Below, in pieces: positions 8,458 through 17,700 of a stretch of 64,000 bases of DNA. Where the stretch lies: contig CAYWNA010000042.1 of the NCBI GenBank assembly GCA_964459305.1, positions 1 to 64,000 on the forward strand. Reading direction: 5' to 3'. Position numbers and translations under genes: made by a program. Numbering within the stretch: the stretch's first letter is position 1; each line of letters opens with the position of its first letter. Under the pieces are notes generated by a model, which worked only from the letters and a program-made list of their open reading frames with translations, made no database searches and was not told the DNA's origin. This DNA comes from CAYWNA01 sp964459305. Lineage in GTDB: Bacteria; Planctomycetota; Planctomycetia; Pirellulales; Pirellulaceae.

Positions 8458-8743
8458 GGGGCGACATGCGCAGCGGAGCGGAGCCGGAGCCGCTCGTGCC
8501 GAAGCGGAAGGCCTAGCTTGGTGGCTGTAACTCTGTAGGGCTGCCTACCCAGCTTTTCTCAAGTCAGCCCCGGAGAACGAAAGTGTCATACTTGTGTTCG
8601 GCGTCGAGCCGCCAGAGACTGTCATGCCGCCTTTCGGAGAGCGGTGTATCCCTGTCCGGTCGGCTACAGTTACTGACAGCGTGTCAGTAGAACCTGAAAC
8701 CAGTCGCCCTGCGACGACATCAAGCATTGTGGCCTGTGTGAGC

Positions 8744-8840
8744 CTGCCCTTGGGACAAGGCGAAGTGGGTGCCCGGTCACTGGAAGTGGCAACGAGCCCT
8801 GCAGAAATGGGTCTGGACACAGGGGCACTGGTCGAAGTGA
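8744..8840 (+). repeat. 97-bp direct repeat, copy 2
   Basis: Second copy of the sequence at 7292-7388. It keeps the frame that encodes WVPGHWKWQRALQKWVW and the following stop. It lies just upstream of a SUMF1 fragment, as copy 1 lies upstream of the complete SUMF1 gene, which points to a tandem duplication of the whole segment. The 286 bases before it (8458-8743) hold nothing recognisable. Confidence 0.8.
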
Positions 8841-8872
8841 ACGGCCATCAAACGATACCGCCTTTCTGACCT

Positions 8873-9136
8873 GTGGATGCCTCGCCTCGGCACGGGTATG
8901 GAAACGTGTCTGAGTGGTGCCAGGACCCTCACGGACTGTATTCGAGCGACGCAGCGAACGATCCGCCGGGTACCGATGGGGGCACGGAGCGTGGTGGCGG
9001 CGAGCGTGCGTGTCGTGGCGGGAGTTGGAACAGCACCGCCGGGTTCTGCCGGTCGTCGAGCCGCGATTGGTACGAGCCGGACGGTTGCACTCCGGTCCGG
9101 GGCTTCCGCGTTGTTAAGGAGTTGTCTGGCCGCTGA
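8873..9136 (+). pseudogene. SUMF1 C-terminal fragment
   Basis: The frame encodes only the end of a SUMF1 domain: GYGNVSEWCQDPHGLY, CRGGSWNSTAGFCRSSSRDW and GCTPVRGFRVVKE. These match the HGNVLEWC, RGGSW...YC and GFRVAS blocks of the gene at 7507-8457. The first two thirds of the domain and any leader are missing, and the first residues before GYGNV do not fit the family. As in the complete gene, the first of the two FGE cysteines is Ser. It looks like the deleted second copy of a tandem duplication, ending shortly before the right tRNA-like repeat. Confidence 0.75.
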
Positions 9137-9269
9137 AGCAAGCTCGGCGTTGGCGTCGATGCTTGACCCTCCGCCCACAGCGACGCCACACGAGATTGCT
9201 CCTTACGTTTCGTGGTACAAGCCCGTGTACAAGCTGCCTGTCTTCTCTTTCCTCCAATTGCACCAGAAG

Positions 9270-9329
9270 CGGATGGGGAGGGATTCGAACCCCCGGTACC
9301 CGTTAGGGTACAGCAGTTTTCAAGACTGC
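9270..9329 (-). other. tRNA-Ser(TGA) 3' half, probable right attachment site
   Basis: On the minus strand there is a 5-bp anticodon stem (GCAGT/ACTGC) with loop CTTGAAA, a perfect 6-bp variable arm, a good T-stem around TTCGAAT, an acceptor 3' strand CCCATCC and discriminator G. The D arm and 5' acceptor strand (which would read GGATGGG) are absent from the adjoining bases up to about 9400. It is therefore a 3' half, as left or captured by tRNA-targeting integrases. It repeats the sequence at 1863-1931 in the same orientation. Confidence 0.75.
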
Positions 9330-9671
9330 CGCTGAGGCTGTTCATAACGGAACAAACCGTCCCTGCCTGCAGACGGTACCGTCTGGATTTTGGCACATTG
9401 GAAGTGGGTCGGCAACGGCGGACAGGGATTTCCGGCAATTCGATTCGTTGGAGCCAATTCAACCCGTCACTTCACACCGATAACGCGTCCGCTAGATGCT
9501 TCAGTATCTTGTCGTATCGATGCGATCCCTGACACGATCGGTACGCCAGATCGTGACAAGCGCGGCAGCCAAAGTATCGACCCTTCAGGTAGTGTTCCCG
9601 TAAGGTCTCTCATCTTCAGCGAAACCGCATCTACCGGTTTCGTGGTGTGCTCTGGCTAGTACGCCGCTCTA

Positions 9672-9820
9672 TTGTGGCAACCACGCTTCCACGCTGGCAC
9701 ACGGCCCGAATTGGAATGATGCTTCGAGCGTCGTCTATTTTGTCCGAAAGACGTGCCATGAAGTCACAGAAGGCGTGGATGCTGCTGGTTTGTTTGCTGC
9801 CGACGTGTGGCGACGCCAAG
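9672..9820 (+). pseudogene. Leader remnant of a further SUMF1-type gene
   Basis: Bases 9672-9708 match 7417-7453, upstream of the complete SUMF1 gene, at 30 of 37 positions. An ATG follows at 9758, 86 bases after the start of this block (90 in the complete gene), and encodes MKSQKAWMLLVCLLPTCG, close to the leader MKTRRVWTLLVSCLLVCS. No SUMF1 domain follows. The rest of the stretch from the tRNA-like repeat to here (9330-9671) shows no gene. Confidence 0.5.
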
Positions 9821-9834
9821 TGCGATCCCCACGC

Positions 9835-10518
9835 TCACTTGTCCATCTGCGTCAGTTCGATGTTGCGAAACTGAATAGGATCGTCTTCGGCAGTCAATAG
9901 GATCGGTCCAGCGACGATATCGCAGTCGGTGGCCTGATTAACCGGTTTGCCGTTCAGCCCTTGCGTTACGGTCCCGCCCTTGGCGGTGATCTCGAACTGG
10001 TTCCACTGCCCCGGTGGCTTCGCTGCCGACTGGGATTTCGTCAGAAACCTGATTTGGCCGAATTGCGGGTGGGTAATCATTCGAAACCGCGCTTTGGGGC
10101 CGTTGAAACGATACCCGCCGATTCCCACGAAGTCGCCTTCGTTGCCGTTGTTGATTTGGACCTCAAGGCATTTGGGCCAGACTTTGTGCGGGCCGGTGGT
10201 GCGAAACAGCACACCCCCGTTGCCGGGCTTGCCCTCCGGTGGCCACCGCCACTGGAGCTTGAGCACGAAATCGGTGTACTTTTCTTTGGTGTACAAGTAG
10301 CCCCTGGGCAGTCCTTTGCAGGTCAGTATTCCATCCTGGATCTGCCACACGTCGCTGACGTTCTTGATGGGCTCATTGTGGTAGGCAAGCCAACGGTCCA
10401 GGCCGGGTGTGCCGTCGGCATTGCTGAGCAGATCTTCGGCTGGTGCCACGGCACCCGTCGAAGCCAGCAACGCGAATGTGGTGGTGAGAATCAGCAGGCG
10501 GCAAGTACGGCTCGTCAT
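9835..10518 (-). CDS. DUF1080 (3-keto-disaccharide hydrolase-like) exported protein
   Basis: Protein of 227 aa with a signal peptide (MTSRTCRLLILTTTFALLAS, cleavage probably after APA). The rest is a single concanavalin-A-like DUF1080 domain: WQIQDGILTCKG, YTDFVLKLQWRW, GNGGVLFRT, LEVQINNGNEGDFVGIGG, GQWNQFEI and ending PIQFRNIELTQMD. Members are usual in planctomycetes and Bacteroidetes, and some hydrolyse 3-keto-glycosides. The ATG at 10518 has a very strong AAAGGAGGA site. It is a single-gene unit on the minus strand. The substrate cannot be told from sequence. Confidence 0.9.
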   Translation of the reverse strand: MTSRTCRLLILTTTFALLASTGAVAPAEDLLSNADGTPGLDRWLAYHNEPIKNVSDVWQIQDGILTCKGLPRGYLYTKEKYTDFVLKLQWRWPPEGKPGNGGVLFRTTGPHKVWPKCLEVQINNGNEGDFVGIGGYRFNGPKARFRMITHPQFGQIRFLTKSQSAAKPPGQWNQFEITAKGGTVTQGLNGKPVNQATDCDIVAGPILLTAEDDPIQFRNIELTQMDK

Positions 10519-10951
10519 CGGTTGTTCCTCCTTTGTTGTGAGCGAAACACATTTCTCATAGGAGATGATTGTACCGTCACTGCGCCGGTGGGACATTAGG
10601 GGAGACTCGTTCTACCCGGTGGCCTCTTTCCTTCCTATGCTTTACCATTGATCGGATCGACGGACTGGGACGGGCGCATGTTACGCTTGTCTTCGTTGGG
10701 CCAATTCTTCGCGGCCCACCCGCCTTGAATGCAGTCGCGACCGCATCAGATTTGCCCTGTTGCGATTTCCGCCTAAAGGCGGTACTACGAACCAACTCGA
10801 CTTTCGAGGGCCAGATGAGCGACATGCGCATTTACTATGGCGCGCCGGACGACGCGACGATCCGAGCGCGGGCGGACCGGTAACGCATCGGCTGTGATCA
10901 GTAACCACAAGAAAAGTGGAATGCGCACAAGACGCTACGGGAGCGACTGAC
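10519..10951. other. Intergenic stretch with a decayed coding remnant
   Basis: No intact gene is seen. A plus-strand frame ending at 10882 reads DMRIYYGAPDDATIRARADR, which resembles the last residues of GH130/GH43-type glycosidases (IYYGAAD...). This suggests the tail of a lost glycosidase gene. Bases about 10690-10715 carry a diverged copy of the GGCC...CTTCGCGGCCCACC repeat found at 24778-24926. A short CCGCCTAAAGGCGG palindrome lies at about 10771. Confidence 0.35.
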
Positions 10952-12379
10952 ATGCGATTCAGAGGCTTGTGCCGAATAGTGAGTTACCAGCGGGCGTCCG
11001 GGAATTCGACATGTCAGGATACACGGTTTTTGGGAGGGCGAGGCTCCGGCCGAGCCGCGTGGCGGTTCCAGAAACTCGGCTCAGCAGGAGCTTCGCCCTC
11101 CCAATTCCAGGACACCCTCAGCCATCTGACTCGGACGACGTGTGCCTTGATCGTGCTGGCAGCATTCGGTGGGCCAGTTTTGGCTGATCCGCTCACGGTC
11201 GTCGAGATCGAAGGGGACTGGCGGATCAGCGAGTCCGTTTCGTACGCGAACACGTATCTGAAGGTGCGGGGCAACGTGTACATCGAACGCGATGTGACGT
11301 TGGCGCTGGATGATTGTGTCTTCGACGTGATCTGCGAGTACGCTCGGCAGTACAAAGTGTACTGGGAAGGTGGAACCCTGATCACGCGGAACACGACGGT
11401 CGGCGGTTCGCAGCGGAATGGCATCAACTATCAGACCACGTTTCAGCTCCGCGACGGTCTGTGGGAAGCCACCGACACGACGGTGCGGTATTGCTACGGC
11501 ATCTCGTTCTGGGACAAGACCGTGGGGCGGCTGCGCGCCAAGCGGCTAATCGCTGGGCCAAATCCCGACTCGATCATCATGTCGGGCAAAGGCGACGTTG
11601 AGCTGGCAGACAGCACGTATCCCATGGCCATCGGTTTGTACGCCAATCAAGGCGGCAGGGCCGTGCTCGATCTGCCACTTGACCAGCCGATCAGCCAGAC
11701 CTTCGACGATACGGTGATTCCCGGTATCGAGTGGCGGCTGAAGATGGTGAATTCTACGGTGCCGGGTTTTTGGTTTGTGTTTCTGCGGCGGATATCGGCA
11801 GACGGCCCGCCGTACGAAGTGGTGCTGGGTGATTGTCCGAAGATTCTGCCAGCTCTACTGGGCCACAACATCCAGGCCGATCTCAACCTTCCCGCGGTGA
11901 TCCGGGAGCCGATTCGTTACGGCAACCTCACACTGCGGCCTGCCGACAAGCCCGTCAAGACGGTCGTTTGGGGCATGTATTGTACGGGTCCGAAGACCGA
12001 CGTAACACTGCGCGGGCCGATGCGAATCTGCGAACTGATGGTCTGGGACGGACGCGTGCGATTGCTGGGCAACGAAGGCACCTACGACGCTTGCTGCGCC
12101 TGTACTACGCTGGACGTCCACGGCAAAGCCCAGGTTGAGTTGACGAATGCCAAGCTCGGCCGGCCGCTGGAGTGGGCCAAAGGCAAATCGTCGGTGATCG
12201 GCCAGGTTGGCGTCGACGACGAAGCGCGAATCACTGGACAAGACCTCAACCTCGGCCGACTGCATCTCATCACCCAGGACCAAGGTTCAATCACGCTGAA
12301 AAACGCCGTCAAGACCGACGAAGTCACCACGAAAGCCGAAGGTGGGCCGATCCGCGTTTCAATCACTGGTAGCACGTGA
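10952..12379 (+). CDS. Exported beta-helix-like protein of unknown function, start disturbed by a repeat
   Basis: The open frame gives 475 aa from the ATG at 10952, which has GGGAG upstream. However, a normal signal peptide (TTCALIVLAAFGGPVLADP) begins only about 58 residues in. The residues before it are encoded by a palindromic repeat (11031-11103) and its flanks. The original start was probably lost when the repeat arrived, and the nearest codon before the signal peptide is CTG. The mature part (DPLTVVEIEGDWRISESV...) is rich in short beta-strand turns with repeated hydrophobic/Gly/Thr patterns, as in right-handed parallel beta-helix proteins. No catalytic residues were recognised. It ends 110 bases before the GH127 start, so the two may be co-transcribed. 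Confidence 0.6.
   Translation: MRFRGLCRIVSYQRASGNSTCQDTRFLGGRGSGRAAWRFQKLGSAGASPSQFQDTLSHLTRTTCALIVLAAFGGPVLADPLTVVEIEGDWRISESVSYANTYLKVRGNVYIERDVTLALDDCVFDVICEYARQYKVYWEGGTLITRNTTVGGSQRNGINYQTTFQLRDGLWEATDTTVRYCYGISFWDKTVGRLRAKRLIAGPNPDSIIMSGKGDVELADSTYPMAIGLYANQGGRAVLDLPLDQPISQTFDDTVIPGIEWRLKMVNSTVPGFWFVFLRRISADGPPYEVVLGDCPKILPALLGHNIQADLNLPAVIREPIRYGNLTLRPADKPVKTVVWGMYCTGPKTDVTLRGPMRICELMVWDGRVRLLGNEGTYDACCACTTLDVHGKAQVELTNAKLGRPLEWAKGKSSVIGQVGVDDEARITGQDLNLGRLHLITQDQGSITLKNAVKTDEVTTKAEGGPIRVSITGST
11031..11103. repeat. Palindromic repeat of the GGGAGGGCGAGGCTCC type
   Basis: Arms of 26 bases (11031-11056 and 11078-11103) match at 23 positions as an inverted repeat around a 21-base centre. 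The element lies inside the open frame of the beta-helix protein and encodes GGRGSGRAA...GSAGASPS there. I recall similar GC-rich palindromes as frequent in planctomycete genomes. Confidence 0.75.
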
Positions 12380-12489
12380 CATCAGTGTCCAAGGATCCCA
12401 AGGGACACTTTCTGCCTGTGGCGCGGCAATGCAACTCAGGGACGTACAGATTCGAGAGTCAATCGCAAGTGAATAGAAGAGCACGGGCA

Positions 12490-14715
12490 ATGATAGGGAC
12501 TATCACGAGGCGGCGTTCAAATGGGATTGCGATTGCGTTCTGTGGCCTAAGTCTCTTCGTCAATTCACAGGTGGCACAAGCTGGCGACCGAAGCCAGAAC
12601 GGATCGCCGGCCGTTCGTCCGCAAGCGTACCGTTGCGCGAAGCTCTGCCCAGTTGCCTGGCGAGATGTGAAGATCACTGGCGGATTCTGGAAGCCGATCC
12701 GTGATCGGTCGTGCGACGTCGGAGTGCCCGACTACCTGGACAAGTTCGAGGAGCACGGCTTCATCGACAATTTCCGGGATGTCGCCGAGCAGTCGGCCCA
12801 TCAGCACCATGGCGGGCCGAACAACAACGAATTCGTCTACAAGCACCTGGAGGCCATGGGTTACTACGCGGCGGAGAGCGGCAAGATCGCGGACCTGCTG
12901 AAAGAGCTTTCCAACACAATCCTCGCGGCCCAGCAACCGGATGGCTATCTGAATACGTTTTTCGAGAACCCAGCCAACAAGCAGAAGGGCCGGAGAAGAT
13001 TTCAGCCAAAGAACCGTTTCGAATTCTACAACTTCGGCCATTTCACCCAGGCGGCGATCGCCCACTATTACGCTACGGAAGACCGGCGGTTGCTGGACGG
13101 CGCCGTCCGCTTTGCCGACCTGATCGTCCATTCATTCGCCGATCCCCGTGATCTGCCGTACGACCTCTACCGAGGGCCCGTCAACCAGAAGTACGAGCAT
13201 CCGAATCACGAGTTGGCGATGGTCGAACTGTACCGCGCGACGGGCGACCGGCGATACCTGGACTTCGTCCGCCAGACGCTGGAGGAGTACGAGTTCTTCG
13301 GCCCGAAGTTCGACGCGATCTGGGGCCACGCCGTTCAGGAGACGCTGCTGTATGCCGGGGCGACGGATTTGTACCTGGAGACCGGCGAGCGGGCACTGTG
13401 GCAGGTAATCGAGCGACTGTGGGACGACATGCACGACCGCAAGCTGTACATCATCGGCGGCGTGGGCTCGACGAATCATGGCGAAGCGTACGGCAAGGCG
13501 TTCGAGCTGCCCAACGAAACCGCCTACTGCGAGACATGCGCGGCGATCTCGTTGGTGTTCTGGAACCACAAGATGTTGTTGGCAACCGGCGATCCAAGGT
13601 TTGCCGACGAGATGGAGCGGTCGCTCTACAACAACGTGCTCAGCGGCATCTCGCTCTCCGGAACCGAGTACTTCTACCCCAACCCGCTACGATTCGGTCC
13701 GAAGAGACCTCGACGAGCCGGCACGCGCTCAGGTTGGTTTGACTGCTCGTGCTGCCCGCCAAACGTGCACCGGTTGTTGGCGTCGCTGAATCAGTACATC
13801 TACACGCATCGCGCCGACGAGATTCAAGTCAATCTTTATGTCGAATCCACAGTTCAACACGAATCGCCCGACGGCACAAACCTGCGGCTGACCCAGACGA
13901 CGGATTACCCTTGGCAGGAGGATGTTGCGTTGGCGGTCGACGTTGACAGGCCGAGCGAGTTCGTACTGTCGCTGCGTATCCCCGGCTGGTGCGAGGGCGC
14001 GACGGCGTCTGTGAATGGCCAGCCAGTGGTCGCAAGTGGCAACGACAGTCCGTATCTGAAGATCGCTCGCCGCTGGAAAGACGGAGATGTGGTAACGCTA
14101 CACCTACCGCTGGAGCTGCGAGTGGTCTTAGGCGACGATCGAGTCAAAGATCAGGTTGGGCGCCTGGCTATTATGCGCGGTCCAGTCGTGTATTGTCTTG
14201 AAGGACACGATAACCCCGACGTCGGCCTCGACCAGATTGTCGTTCTGAAAGACACGGCACTGGCCGCGAAGTATGAACCTGATTTGCTCGGCGGAGTGGT
14301 CACGCTGTCGGGTCAGGCTAACGCGGTGGGTGGCGAGGGCAAACTGGACGAAATCGCGATCAAGGCCATCCCGTATTACGCGTGGGCAAACCGTGGCATC
14401 GCCTGGATGGAAGTATGGCTTGCACACGACGCGACGATTCTGCCCAAGCCGAAACCGCCGACGGTTGCCTCGACCAGCCGAGTGAGCGCCTCGTTCTGGA
14501 ACAAGGGCCAATCGAATCTTGGCCCCGAGGCGGTGAACGACCAAGAGGTTCCCGCCAACTCGGACGATCGGTCGGTGCTGTGGTTCCATTGGTGGCCGCA
14601 CCGTGGCGGGATGGAGTGGATTCATATTCTTGCCGACCATTTTCTTGTCCAAAAGTCAGAAGGAGGGTGGCGAGAATATGATGGACAAGAATATGATGAT
14701 CGCGTTGCCTGCTAG
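12490..14715 (+). CDS. GH127 beta-L-arabinofuranosidase-like protein, C-terminus replaced
   Basis: Exported glycosidase of 741 aa (signal peptide about 1-33, ending SQVAQA). The body is a DUF1680/GH127 alpha/alpha-barrel: GGFWKPIRDRS, GHFTQAAIAHYYAT, YDLYRGPVNQKYEHP, YIIGGVGSTNHGEAYG. The zinc/nucleophile motifs of the family are present: ETC (E348, C350) and the CC pair C421-C422 in CSCCPPNVHR. GH127 enzymes release beta-L-arabinofuranose. The family usually continues after the WWPxxGxxEW motif with a beta domain. Here that motif (HWWPHRGGMEW) is followed within two residues by unrelated sequence encoded by a palindromic repeat (14623-14698) and a stop. The C-terminal domain is therefore missing. 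The ATG at 12490 follows a weak AGAAGAG. Confidence 0.85.
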   Translation: MIGTITRRRSNGIAIAFCGLSLFVNSQVAQAGDRSQNGSPAVRPQAYRCAKLCPVAWRDVKITGGFWKPIRDRSCDVGVPDYLDKFEEHGFIDNFRDVAEQSAHQHHGGPNNNEFVYKHLEAMGYYAAESGKIADLLKELSNTILAAQQPDGYLNTFFENPANKQKGRRRFQPKNRFEFYNFGHFTQAAIAHYYATEDRRLLDGAVRFADLIVHSFADPRDLPYDLYRGPVNQKYEHPNHELAMVELYRATGDRRYLDFVRQTLEEYEFFGPKFDAIWGHAVQETLLYAGATDLYLETGERALWQVIERLWDDMHDRKLYIIGGVGSTNHGEAYGKAFELPNETAYCETCAAISLVFWNHKMLLATGDPRFADEMERSLYNNVLSGISLSGTEYFYPNPLRFGPKRPRRAGTRSGWFDCSCCPPNVHRLLASLNQYIYTHRADEIQVNLYVESTVQHESPDGTNLRLTQTTDYPWQEDVALAVDVDRPSEFVLSLRIPGWCEGATASVNGQPVVASGNDSPYLKIARRWKDGDVVTLHLPLELRVVLGDDRVKDQVGRLAIMRGPVVYCLEGHDNPDVGLDQIVVLKDTALAAKYEPDLLGGVVTLSGQANAVGGEGKLDEIAIKAIPYYAWANRGIAWMEVWLAHDATILPKPKPPTVASTSRVSASFWNKGQSNLGPEAVNDQEVPANSDDRSVLWFHWWPHRGGMEWIHILADHFLVQKSEGGWREYDGQEYDDRVAC
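14623..14698. repeat. Palindromic ATTTTCTTG(T/C)CC element, copy 1
   Basis: CATATTCTTGCC and CATTTTCTTGTCC (14623-14650) are mirrored by GGCGAGAATATG and GGACAAGAATATG (14669-14698), a double inverted repeat. Related elements lie at 39077-39153 and 45731-45796. This copy supplies the last codons and, just beyond it, the stop of the GH127 gene. Confidence 0.75.
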
Positions 14716-14748
14716 GCAGTACCCACGCAAATCAGATGGAGAAACTCA

Positions 14749-17700
14749 ATGAGATGCCCGCATTGCCCGTTGGTCGCCATGTTTGTCACTTTGACGCTGG
14801 CAACCGGGTCGCTGTCCGCCGCCGACTGGCCGATGTATCGAGCCGATGCGGCGCGCACCGGCTATTCATCCGATCCCTTGCCGGATGCCCTGGAACTGCG
14901 ATGGATCTGCCGAAGCCATGCGGCGCCGACCCCGGCGTGGCCCAAATCGTCGCGGATTACATTCGACTTCGCCAATCAACCGATCATCGTTGGCAGCACC
15001 GTGATCTACGGCAGTTCTGCGGAGGACAAGGTTATCGCCATTGACGCAGAAAGTGGAAAACTGCGGTGGACCTTCTTTGCGGCTGGTCCAGTACGTTTTG
15101 CGCCGGTCGCGTGGCAGGATCGAGTGTTCGTAGCCGGCGACGACGGTTACCTCCATGCCATCAAGCTCGACGATGGGACGCTTCTTTGGAAACGTCGCGG
15201 CGGACCGAACGAAAGGATGTGTTTGGGCAACGAGCGCATGATCTCTCGCTGGCCCGCACGTGGCGGACCGGTCGTGGTGGACGACATCGTCTACTACGCC
15301 GCCGGGATTTGGCCAAGCGATGGCGTCTTTTTGCACGCCGTGGATGTGCAGACTGGCGAGGCTCTCTGGACGAACGATCGCGCGGGGAGTCTGTACACGC
15401 CACAGCCACATGGCGGAGCGAACGCGCACAGCGGCGTTACGCCACAAGGCTACCTGCTGGCTACCAGAGAACGTCTGTTCGTCCCCACGGGACGCGCCGT
15501 ACCCGCGGCATTCCGACGCGCGGATGGACAATTCGAGTACTACCGCCTCCAGCAAAACGGTTCGATCGGCGGTGCGCGAGCATCGGTCGCTGACCGTTTC
15601 GTCATCAATGGCGGCTGCTTCCTGGAAGAAGCGACGGGCAATCTGGCCGCTCGCGCCGGTCGAGGCGTCTTCGGCGTGCTACCCGACGGCATTCTGCAAT
15701 CGACGGGAAACACGCTGTTGGCCTATCGCTGGAAAGACATGGAAGCTCCGGACAGGAAAGGGAAGCTTGTTCGGTATCGCGGACTGGAGAAGTATTGCGA
15801 AACTGTCCTGGAGAATGACTCCGCCGAACAGCAGCGCGCGGCAAAGGTCATCGAAAAGCTGCCAGCTTTGAAAGATCTCTACCGAACGAATGTTCGATTC
15901 AAGGGAGCGTACGACAACGTGCCGCGACAAACCGGCCTGGAACGTACGCTGTCCCAGGCGAGGCCAGACGTAGAATCGCTTGGCTACGATGTGGACCCGT
16001 TCCTGGCCACGTCCTACGAACGGCGATACGAGGTCATTGCCGCCGCTGACGAGGCGGTTTGCGGCGGACCGAACATCGTGCGAATCGTGGATTTGGATGA
16101 GGGACGGGTACGATGGTCACACGAAGTCGAGGGCTCCGCCCTCGGTTTGGCCGCAGCCAATGGTCGGCTGGTTGTTTCCACATCGAAAGGCGTGGTCTAC
16201 TGCTTCGGCACTTCGACGGGCACGGGTGGACCGGTGACGATAGACACAGGCAAAGATGCTGCAGTTGACTCGCAGTCGGGCGAAATCGACTATGCGAAGG
16301 TAGCCCAGGAGATTCTCGACAAAAGCGGCGTCACGGCGGGGATCTGTCTCGATCTCGGATGCGGCACAGGCGAACTGGCATTGGAGCTGGTGCGTCGATC
16401 GCAGTTGCACGTGATCGGGATCGAATCGGATTCCAATCAGGTGAATCAGGCGCGTCGAACGCTCGATGATGCCGGTGTATATGGAAACCGGGTGTCGATT
16501 CACGAGGGCAAACCGACTCACCCGCCATATCCGCGATACTGCGCCAACTTGATCGTCTCAACGCGAAGTCTCGCGGGCGAGTCCGCTGTGCTGAACGACG
16601 CGGAGACCAAGCGTCTGCAGCGGCCGTACGGCGGTGTCGTCTGCGTCGGAAAGCCTGGAGAGCTGCAAGTCCAACGTCGGGGGCCATTGGGCGGAGCAGG
16701 CCAGTGGACCCATCAAAACTGTAACCCGGCCAACACGCTCTGCTCTTCTGACAGCATCGCCCGTGGTCCGCTTGAGACAGCCTGGTATCGCGATGGCGTG
16801 CTTGAGATCGTCGATCGCCATGCTCAGGGCCCCGCGCCGCTGTTCAATCAGGGGTGCTTGGTGGTGGAAGGCACACACGGGATTTGCGCGTTGGACGCAT
16901 ACAACGGTCGTACGCTATGGACGTACGCAATCGATGGGATACTCGAAGATTGGGACGGCGTGCACCATGACGTCGGAGTGGGGGAAACGGGCAGCAATTT
17001 CTGCTTGAGCGACGATGCGGTTTTGGTACGCACTGACGATCGTTGCTTGAAGATTGCATTGACCACGGGCAAGTTGATCCGCGAGTTCACGACGCCCGCT
17101 GATCCATCGGGCGAGAATCGCGCCTGGGGCTACATTGCCCATGCGGATGGTCTGATTTTCGGCTCGGTGCTGAACGGCGCACACACCGTCAGCCCTCGTT
17201 ACGACAAGATTCGCCTCCGCACGGAATCCATGCAGTTCTTTTCCATGGATGCTGACACCGGCCAGTTGAAATGGCAGTACAAACCGGAGCACTCGATTCG
17301 CAACAACACGATTGCTATCGCAGACGGCTACGTCTACTTGATCGACCGGCCGTTAGCGCCCGCCGACTGTATTACCGATCCGCCACCGAATGGAAAGCAC
17401 CGTCCTTTGCTGAAGCCGGGCGAGCATCCCGGCGGAACGCTGATCGCCATGGCGGCCGACACAGGCACGGTCTTATGGAAAAGCACCAGCGACATCTTCG
17501 GCACCCAGATTGCCGTCAGCGAAGAACACGGTGTACTGCTGATGTACTACCAAGGCGTGAAACACAGCTTTTTCAAGCTGCCATCCGAAATCGGCGGACG
17601 AATGGCCGCATTTGATGCCAAGACCGGCTCGCGGATGTGGGACATCAGAGTGGAGCACAGGACCCGACCACTGATCAACGACGAGGTCATCTATGCTGAA

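Larger units (their letters stand above)
1863..9329. mobile_element. Putative 7.4 kb integrative element with tRNA-Ser-like ends
   Basis: Two tRNA-Ser(TGA)-like direct repeats lie 7,408 bases apart. The integrase sits immediately inside the left one. Between them are a tyrosine integrase, a divergent primase-helicase, a GC-rich non-coding stretch, a SUMF1 gene and its partial duplicate. This is the usual plan of a small integrating element that uses a tRNA 3' part as its target. No conjugation, capsid or relaxase gene is visible, so it would be a satellite-like or mobilisable element, or a decayed one. Neither end restores an intact tRNA, which is unlike a simple recent insertion. Confidence 0.6.
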
